The notes under the pieces: generated by a model
The model's input: only the letters and a program-made list of their open reading frames with translations
What the model was told of the DNA's origin: nothing
Databases searched by the model: none
Shown here: positions 6,776 to 11,996 of the stretch, one piece after another
Numbering within the stretch: position 1 is the first letter of the stretch
Layout of the letters: the number at the start of each line of letters is the position of its first letter
Origin: an uncultured Bacteroidales bacterium
GTDB taxonomy: Bacteria > Bacteroidota > Bacteroidia > Bacteroidales > F082
Direction of reading: 5' to 3'
DNA: 11,996 nt
Assembly: GCA_937902805.1 (NCBI GenBank)
Contig: CALEMB010000195.1
Location: 1 to 11,996, forward strand
Program-made: the position numbers and the translations under genes

Positions 6776-8407
6776 ATGAACAACGCACTGATCACATTTG
6801 CGAAGCCTGAGAACGAGCCGGTAAAAAGCTACAAGCCAGGCAGTCCGGAGAGAATCGAACTCCAGAAGGAACTCGAAAGACAATCCAACGAAATCGTTGA
6901 AATCCCCGCCATCATCAACGGCCAGGAAGTCCGCACGGGCGACATGGGCGAAGTGGTGATGCCTCACGACCACAAGCACGTCATTGCACGCTACCACAAG
7001 GTAGGCGAAAAGGAAGTCCGCATGGCCATCGACGCCGCCCAGGCCGCCAAGCACGACTGGGAGAACACGCCTTGGGACGAGCGCGCCGCCATCATGGCCC
7101 GCATCGGCGAGATGCTGGCCACCAAGTACCGCGCCCGCATCAATGCCGCCACGATGCTCGGCCAGTCGAAGAACTGCTTCCAAGCCGAGATCGACAGCGC
7201 CTGCGAGACCATCGACTTCTTCCGCTACAACAACCACTACGCCAGCAAGCTCTACGCCGAGCAGCCCGCTTCGGCCAACGACCAGCTGAACCGCACCGAA
7301 TACCGTCCTCTGGAAGGCTTCGTGTTCGCCATCACGCCTTTCAACTTCACCTCCATCGCCTCCAACCTGAACATGACACCCGCCTTGATGGGTAACACCA
7401 CCATCTGGAAGCCCTCGACGACTGCCCTGCTGTCGAACTACACCGACATGCGCATCTTCATGGAAGCCGGACTTCCCGCTGGCGTCGTCAACTTCCTGCC
7501 TGGCAAGGGCAGCGTGATCAGCGGCGTGGCCTTGAAGGACAAGAACTTCAACGCCATTCACTTCACCGGTAGCACCGCCACCTTCAAGAGCCTGTGGAAG
7601 ACCACTGGCCAAAACCTCGATATGTACAAGGCCTATCCTCGTCTCGTGGGTGAGACCGGCGGCAAGGACTTCATCTTCGTCCACCACAGCGCTGACCCGC
7701 AAGAGGTGGCCGTCGCCATCGTGCGTGGTGCCTTCGAATACCAAGGTCAGAAGTGCTCCGCCGCTTCGCGCGCCTACATCCCCGCTTCGATGTGGAACGA
7801 TGTGAAGAACCGCGTGGGCGACATGATGAGCACCATCAAGATGGGTGACGTGAAAGACTTCACCAACTACGTCAACGCCGTCATCGACGAGGCCTCGTTC
7901 GACAACTGCAAGGGTTACATCGACCGCGCCAAAGCCAGCAAGGACGCTGAAATCGTCTTCGGCGGCAACTGCGACAAGAGCGTCGGTTACTTCGTCGAGC
8001 CTACCGTCATCCTCGCCAAGGTTCCGGATTACGAGAGCATGGTTCAGGAAATCTTCGGACCCATCATCACCATCTACGTATACGATGACAACAAGTTCGA
8101 GGAGATGCTGGATGTGTGCGACCAAAGCTCGCCTTACGCCCTCACCGGTGCCTTCTTCGGCAACTGCATGAAGGCCCAGAAGATTGCCAACGACAAGTTG
8201 CGCCACGCAGCCGGCAACTACTACGTGAACGACAAGCCCACGGGAGCAGTGGTTGGCATGCAGCCCTTCGGTGGCGCCCGCGCCAGCGGCACCAACGACA
8301 AGGCCGGTGGCCTGTGGAACCTCATCCGCTGGACCAGCCCGCGCGCCATCAAGAACACCTTCGTTCCTGCTGCCGCTTACGGGTATCCGTTCTTGGCAAA
8401 AGACTAA
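6776..8407 (+). CDS. pruA: Delta-1-pyrroline-5-carboxylate (L-glutamate gamma-semialdehyde) dehydrogenase
   Basis: Oxidises L-glutamate gamma-semialdehyde to L-glutamate with NAD+, the second step of proline breakdown, in the cytoplasm. The 543-residue length is that of the stand-alone enzyme; no proline dehydrogenase domain is attached and none is encoded nearby. Seen in order: GFVFAITPFNFTSIASNLNM (181-200) and WKPS (211-214) for cofactor binding, the FTGSTATFKSLWK turn (263-275), the general base Glu293 in VGETGGK, the catalytic Cys327 in EYQGQKCSAASRAYIP, EIFGPI (425-430), and NYYVNDKPTGAVVGMQPFGG with ARASGTNDKAGG (481-512), which is characteristic of this subgroup. The start at 6776 follows an AT-rich leader with no Shine-Dalgarno, as is usual in Bacteroidota. 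It is monocistronic by layout: its own promoter box lies upstream and a strong terminator downstream. Codons are markedly more G/C-rich at the third position than in its neighbours, consistent with high expression. Confidence 0.96.
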   Translation: MNNALITFAKPENEPVKSYKPGSPERIELQKELERQSNEIVEIPAIINGQEVRTGDMGEVVMPHDHKHVIARYHKVGEKEVRMAIDAAQAAKHDWENTPWDERAAIMARIGEMLATKYRARINAATMLGQSKNCFQAEIDSACETIDFFRYNNHYASKLYAEQPASANDQLNRTEYRPLEGFVFAITPFNFTSIASNLNMTPALMGNTTIWKPSTTALLSNYTDMRIFMEAGLPAGVVNFLPGKGSVISGVALKDKNFNAIHFTGSTATFKSLWKTTGQNLDMYKAYPRLVGETGGKDFIFVHHSADPQEVAVAIVRGAFEYQGQKCSAASRAYIPASMWNDVKNRVGDMMSTIKMGDVKDFTNYVNAVIDEASFDNCKGYIDRAKASKDAEIVFGGNCDKSVGYFVEPTVILAKVPDYESMVQEIFGPIITIYVYDDNKFEEMLDVCDQSSPYALTGAFFGNCMKAQKIANDKLRHAAGNYYVNDKPTGAVVGMQPFGGARASGTNDKAGGLWNLIRWTSPRAIKNTFVPAAAYGYPFLAKD

Positions 8408-8450
8408 AAAAGTAAACAACGATTATTTAATCGCAATTTACATTATTTTG

Positions 8451-8490
8451 AAAAAATCCGCTGAAAATGTTTGGCGGATTTTTTCTTTTT
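8451..8490 (+). terminator. Intrinsic terminator after pruA
   Basis: AAAAAATCCGC (8451-8461) pairs perfectly with GCGGATTTTTT (8474-8484) across a 12-base loop, and the T tract continues to 8490 apart from one C. It lies 44 bp after the pruA stop. The A/T flanks of the stem make it potentially active in both directions, but no gene converges from the right. Confidence 0.88.
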
Positions 8491-8500
8491 ATTATTTTTG
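8470..8500 (+). promoter_or_regulatory. Putative promoter of the C25 protease pair (TTTG-N19-TATTTTTG)
   Basis: TTTG at 8470-8473 and TATTTTTG at 8493-8500 are separated by 19 bases, matching the Bacteroidota -33/-7 arrangement. The -33 box is the last four bases of the pruA terminator loop, so the two signals overlap. Transcription would begin a few bases after 8500, leaving a leader of about 20 bases before the ATG at 8526. Confidence 0.55.
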
Positions 8501-8525
8501 GAGCCTTAAAAAACTCATCATCACT

Positions 8526-11003
8526 ATGAAACGCTTCGTATTGCTACTCAGCCTATTATTCACCTTCGCTTTGCTGAAGGCTCAAGACACCTACCGTTTC
8601 CGCACCGATGCGCCCCAAGGCCTCAGTGTGACAAGCAGCACTGCAACGCATCTGTCACTGCATTACTCCATCCAAGAGCTTGGCATTGCCGACATTGTCA
8701 ATGGCGAGGTGAAAGGACAAGAGGTCATATTGAAGGGACAGTTTGCACCCAATGCCGAAGGTCGTCCCAACCTGCCCGTCGTCAATCGCTACGTCGCCGT
8801 TCCACAAGGTGCCACCGTCAGCCTTCAAGTGAGGGAAAACGCCAGCACTATGCTGACCGACATCGAACTGCTCCCAGCGATGACCGCTCGCACCGACTTG
8901 GCCAAAGGCGGCATTCGGTTGCGCTGGGATACAGACATCTTCGGCAAAGATGCCCATTTCCCAACGAAGAACATCGTGCTTTCGGCACCCAAACAAATAC
9001 GCAGCCTCGACGTGGTCCTGCTCAGCGTGACACCATTCCGTTACAATCCTGTTAGAAAGACCTTGGAAGTGATTTATGACATTGACATTGACCTCAGTTT
9101 TGAAGGGGGCAACGGGCAATTCGGGGAAAGCCGATATTTCAACCCAGACTGGACGCACATCCTCCGCAATCTCGTTATCAACAAAGACATGGTTCCTTCG
9201 GTAGACTACTACAGCTTAGTCAAAGAGGCTCGAGATCGTGAAGAAGATGGATGGGAATACCTCATCATCGCTCCCGATGACGAAAACATCTTGGCCTGGG
9301 CCGACACGCTGAAGGCTTTCCGCACCAAACAAGGCATCTCGACGAAAGTGGCCACCGTATCGGAATGTGGCGGCAGCAGCCGTTACAACATCAGCAACTA
9401 CATCCAAAGTGCTTACAATAATTGGGCGATTCCACCTGCAGCTGTCCTTATTTTTGCAGGCTACTACGGCTACATTAACAGTATCGAGCCTTGTTTTGAA
9501 ACCACAATTCCAGACCCTCCCTATCAAGCGCAGTCATATCCCACCGATTACCCCTATTGTGACATGAACCACGACAGCATAGCAGACATCACCATCAGCC
9601 GAGTGACTGCAAGAGACTTGGACGAATATCGTATCTTTGTAGAGAAGACCATACGATATGAAAGCGACCCGCCCTCTGACGCTGCCTATTATGATCGCCC
9701 CATCATCTCCTCAGGACACGAGAACGACAAATGGTTCATGATCAGCTCGCAAAGCATTAATGGTTTCTATCGCGACAAACTCGGCAAGCATCCCACTGAC
9801 CTTTATATGGTCCAATCGGGCCCCATTCCCGATTCCATTTGGTCAACGGGCTACAACACCTCCGTTCTAATGGACTATTTTGGCCCCAATGGGCAGAATT
9901 ACATCCCCCAGTCCATCGGCGAACTGCATGATTGGAGAGACATGCGTGACGCAACGCCGTTATGTAACGCGCTCAATGAAGGGTCATTTTTGACCTTATA
10001 TCGTGGCCACTCCAACATGGATCAATGGTGGTTTCCGCAATTTTCATGCCATCACCTCGAAACTGATATATACGGTCCTCCCACTTTCGTCCTCTCCATT
10101 AGTTGCAACACCTTGCTTTTTGACAATTGGAAACGATGTCTCATTGATGCCTTCTGCATCAAAGAGAATAGTGGTGCGGTGGGTGGTATTGGCTCAAGCA
10201 ATCTCACCCATTCCTATTTCAACGACATACTTGCCTGGGGAATATACGATTGCATCTGGCCCGATTTCCTTCCCGACATGGGTAGCGACACGCCACCTGA
10301 ATTCGTCAGGCCTTCCTACGTGCTATCAGAGGCAAAACATTATTTCGCCTATCACGTCTTCTTGCCCAACTGGTGGCCTGATGTCGACTTTTCCACCATG
10401 AACCTTTTCGGCTACACGGGGGAGACCTATCTCAACCTTTTCACCGAGGTGCCACAACCCATACAAATAGAGCATGAACCTTATTGCATGGCGGAAGTAA
10501 ATGAATACACGGTAACGGCAGAAGAAGGTGCCATAGTTTGTTTGTCGAGAGACGGGGAAATTATAGGTGTCATCAGAAGTAGTGGGCAGCCCCACGCCTT
10601 CGTTATGCCTCAATTGGAAGAAGGCGACCATTTTACCATTACAGCCACCAAGCAAAACCATTTCCGTTACGAGTTTGAAATTCCCGTCATCCCGAACAGT
10701 GGCCCTCAGGGTGTCATTGAAAGTGACGAGGACGAAAACAGATTCGAGGCTACCTCAATTTTCACACTTTACCCCAACCCGACCGATGGCAGGATTGACC
10801 TCATTATAGGCCAAGACCTGCAAGGCAAGTCGACGTTCGAAGTGTATAATATATTGGGTGCTCGGATGACCATCAAAACCTTCAGCAATCTGACAAATGG
10901 CCAAAGCATTCCTTTCGACCTGCAGTATTGTGCACCAGGCCTATACATCATCAGACTATGCAATGACAACGGCTGTTGGAGCCAAAAAATAAGCATCAAA
11001 TAA
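8526..11003 (+). CDS. Gingipain-like C25 cysteine protease with T9SS sorting domain (825 aa)
   Basis: Secreted endopeptidase of family C25, predicted to cross the inner membrane by Sec and the outer membrane by type IX secretion. Residues 1-20 are a signal peptide (MKRFVLLLSLLFTFALLKAQ). Residues 21 to about 235 match the C25 propeptide (PNLPVVNRYVAVPQGATVSL). The catalytic domain spans about 243-640, with LIIAPDDE, an acidic segment DMNHDSIADITISRVTARD (346-364), the probable catalytic His495 in LYRGHSN and Cys527 in LSISCNTL. About 645-722 is an Ig-like domain, and 742-825 is a Por-secretion tail (TLYPNPTDGRIDL ending QKISIK). The frame is open upstream to 8253, inside pruA, but that part is a shadow; the signal peptide fixes the start at 8526. 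Cleavage specificity (Arg, Lys or other) cannot be decided from sequence alone. The second C25 gene follows after 18 bp with no terminator, so the two are probably co-transcribed. Confidence 0.93.
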   Translation: MKRFVLLLSLLFTFALLKAQDTYRFRTDAPQGLSVTSSTATHLSLHYSIQELGIADIVNGEVKGQEVILKGQFAPNAEGRPNLPVVNRYVAVPQGATVSLQVRENASTMLTDIELLPAMTARTDLAKGGIRLRWDTDIFGKDAHFPTKNIVLSAPKQIRSLDVVLLSVTPFRYNPVRKTLEVIYDIDIDLSFEGGNGQFGESRYFNPDWTHILRNLVINKDMVPSVDYYSLVKEARDREEDGWEYLIIAPDDENILAWADTLKAFRTKQGISTKVATVSECGGSSRYNISNYIQSAYNNWAIPPAAVLIFAGYYGYINSIEPCFETTIPDPPYQAQSYPTDYPYCDMNHDSIADITISRVTARDLDEYRIFVEKTIRYESDPPSDAAYYDRPIISSGHENDKWFMISSQSINGFYRDKLGKHPTDLYMVQSGPIPDSIWSTGYNTSVLMDYFGPNGQNYIPQSIGELHDWRDMRDATPLCNALNEGSFLTLYRGHSNMDQWWFPQFSCHHLETDIYGPPTFVLSISCNTLLFDNWKRCLIDAFCIKENSGAVGGIGSSNLTHSYFNDILAWGIYDCIWPDFLPDMGSDTPPEFVRPSYVLSEAKHYFAYHVFLPNWWPDVDFSTMNLFGYTGETYLNLFTEVPQPIQIEHEPYCMAEVNEYTVTAEEGAIVCLSRDGEIIGVIRSSGQPHAFVMPQLEEGDHFTITATKQNHFRYEFEIPVIPNSGPQGVIESDEDENRFEATSIFTLYPNPTDGRIDLIIGQDLQGKSTFEVYNILGARMTIKTFSNLTNGQSIPFDLQYCAPGLYIIRLCNDNGCWSQKISIK

Positions 11004-11021
11004 CAAAATCATATATCAGTT

Positions 11022-11952
11022 ATGAAACATCTAATATTACTTTTAACCATTTTCCTTGCTCTAGGCATTGTAAACGCTCAAGAAACCTACCGTTTCCGCA
11101 CTGACGCGCCGCAAGGTTTCAGTGTGACGAGCAGCACCGCATCACAACTTTCGCTCCACTACTCCATCCAAGAACTTGGCATCGCCAATATTGAGAATGG
11201 GAACGTGAAAGGACAAGAAATCATATTGAAGGGACAGTTTGCCCCCAATGCCGAGGGACATCCCAACCTGCCTGTCGTCAACCGATATGTTGCCATCCCT
11301 CAAGGTGCCACCGTCGGTCTCCAAGTCAAGGAGAACGCCAGCACCGTGCTGACTGACATCGACCTGCTGCCTGCGATGCCCGCCCAATGCGACTTGGACG
11401 ACAAAGACGTCAAGCTGCGGTGGGAGACCAGCATTTTCAGCAAGGACGCCGATTTCCCGACGGAGAACACGGTGCTATCAACCCCCACACAAATCCGCAA
11501 GCTCGACGTAGTCATTCTCAGCGTAACGCCATTCCGCTACAACCCTGTAAGGAAGACGTTGGAGGTGATTTACGACATCGACATCGACATCCGTTTTGAA
11601 GGCGGCAACGGACAATTCGGTGAAAGCCGTTATCTCAACCCCGATTGGGAGCATATTCTCCGCAATCTTGTCATCAACAGCGACATGATTCCCACGGTTG
11701 ACTACTACAAGTTGGTCGAGGAGGCTCGCGAACGCGACCTGGACGGTTGGGAATACCTCATCATTGCGCCCGACAATGACAATTACCTAGCTTGGGCCGA
11801 CTCGCTGAAAGACTTCCGCACGAAGCAAGGCATCTCAACGAAGATAGCAACCGTTTCGGAATGCGGCGGCAACAGTGCATACAACATACGCAACTACATC
11901 CTCAACGCCTATAACAATTGGTCCGTCCCACCTGCGGCCGTCCTTATTTTTG
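11022..11952 (+). CDS. Second gingipain-like C25 protease, 3' truncated by the contig end
   Basis: Tandem paralogue of the preceding protease. Only 310 codons are native: a signal peptide (MKHLILLLTIFLALGIVNAQ), the C25 propeptide, and the first part of the catalytic domain as far as PPAAVLIF. Over these residues I count 239 identities of 310 (about 77%) with no gap; differences cluster in the signal peptide and at residues 121-130. The catalytic His and Cys, and any sorting tail, would lie in the missing part. The frame stays open to 11993, but the bases after 11952 are sequencing adapter, so the last 13 residues of that reading (from EIEIG to the end) are not real. In the first copy the residue after this Phe is Ala (GCA); here the G at 11952 still matches and the next base departs. 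It presumably shares the upstream transcript; no promoter or terminator is visible in the 18-bp gap. Confidence 0.9.
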
Positions 11953-11996
11953 AGATCGAGATCGGAAGAGCGTCGTGTAGGGAAAGAGTGTAGATC
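11953..11996. other. Illumina adapter contamination at the contig end
   Basis: Bases 11959-11996 match the reverse complement of the Illumina TruSeq universal adapter, beginning AGATCGGAAGAGCGTCGTGT and continuing to the last base. The preceding AGATCG (11953-11958) looks like an extra partial copy of the adapter start. Translated in the protease frame this gives the familiar artefact peptide EIGRASCRERV. It is not genomic sequence and should be trimmed. Confidence 0.97.

Noticed and set aside
6773..8419. A 548-codon open frame on the minus strand that covers all of pruA
   Set aside because: pruA is unmistakable on the plus strand with all catalytic motifs. The antisense translation is low-complexity (rich in V, G, H, A, D) with no recognisable domain, as expected from strong third-position G/C bias. 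It has no evident start signal of its own.
8253..8525. 91 extra N-terminal codons in frame with the first C25 protease
   Set aside because: They overlap the end of pruA and the terminator. The clear signal peptide starting at 8526 and the promoter box at 8493-8500 show the real start.
1..11996. CRISPR arrays, tRNA or rRNA genes, insertion sequences, attachment sites
   Set aside because: I saw no regularly spaced repeats, no recognisable tRNA or rRNA sequence, no transposase or integrase motifs and no terminal repeats. The window is almost fully occupied by the genes listed.

Overview
The window looks like a metagenomic contig from a member of the Bacteroidota, most likely order Bacteroidales and probably host-associated. 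Three things point there. It carries a gingipain-type C25 protease with a type IX secretion (T9SS) C-terminal sorting domain. It has TAnnTTTG promoter boxes. Most of its starts are AT-rich with no clear Shine-Dalgarno sequence. The 3' end is not biological: the last 44 bases are Illumina adapter sequence.

Minus strand, 1-6448: five genes read leftward and look like one operon. In transcription order they are: a cytoplasmic YtcJ-type amidohydrolase (6448-4817); a large two-domain protein joining a second YtcJ-type amidohydrolase to a DUF3089 alpha/beta-hydrolase (4747-2150); a 102-residue protein resembling only the N-terminus of a type B carboxylesterase (2130-1822); a GT4-type glycosyltransferase (1801-635); and a type B carboxylesterase (638 to the contig edge) whose start overlaps the glycosyltransferase stop as ATGA. 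The set combines amide/ester hydrolysis with one glycosyl transfer. That would suit processing of an acylated or amide-linked small molecule, but the substrate cannot be read from the sequence.

Divergent intergenic region, 6449-6775: AT-rich, with a promoter-like TATATTTG box facing right, a 12-bp inverted repeat with a 93-bp spacer, an 18-bp-period direct repeat in the leader of the leftward operon, and a short palindrome. No gene is visible.

Plus strand, 6776-11996: pruA (delta-1-pyrroline-5-carboxylate dehydrogenase, proline to glutamate) ends in a strong intrinsic terminator. A promoter for the next gene appears to start inside that terminator's loop. Two tandem C25 (gingipain-like) cysteine protease genes follow, 18 bp apart. 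The first is complete: signal peptide, C25 propeptide, His/Cys catalytic domain, Ig-like domain and T9SS tail. The second matches it at about 77% of residues without gaps over 310 residues, then runs into adapter sequence.

The most unusual items are the amidohydrolase-DUF3089 fusion, its operon with a glycosyltransferase placed between an esterase fragment and a full esterase, and the adapter artefact that creates a false protein C-terminus.
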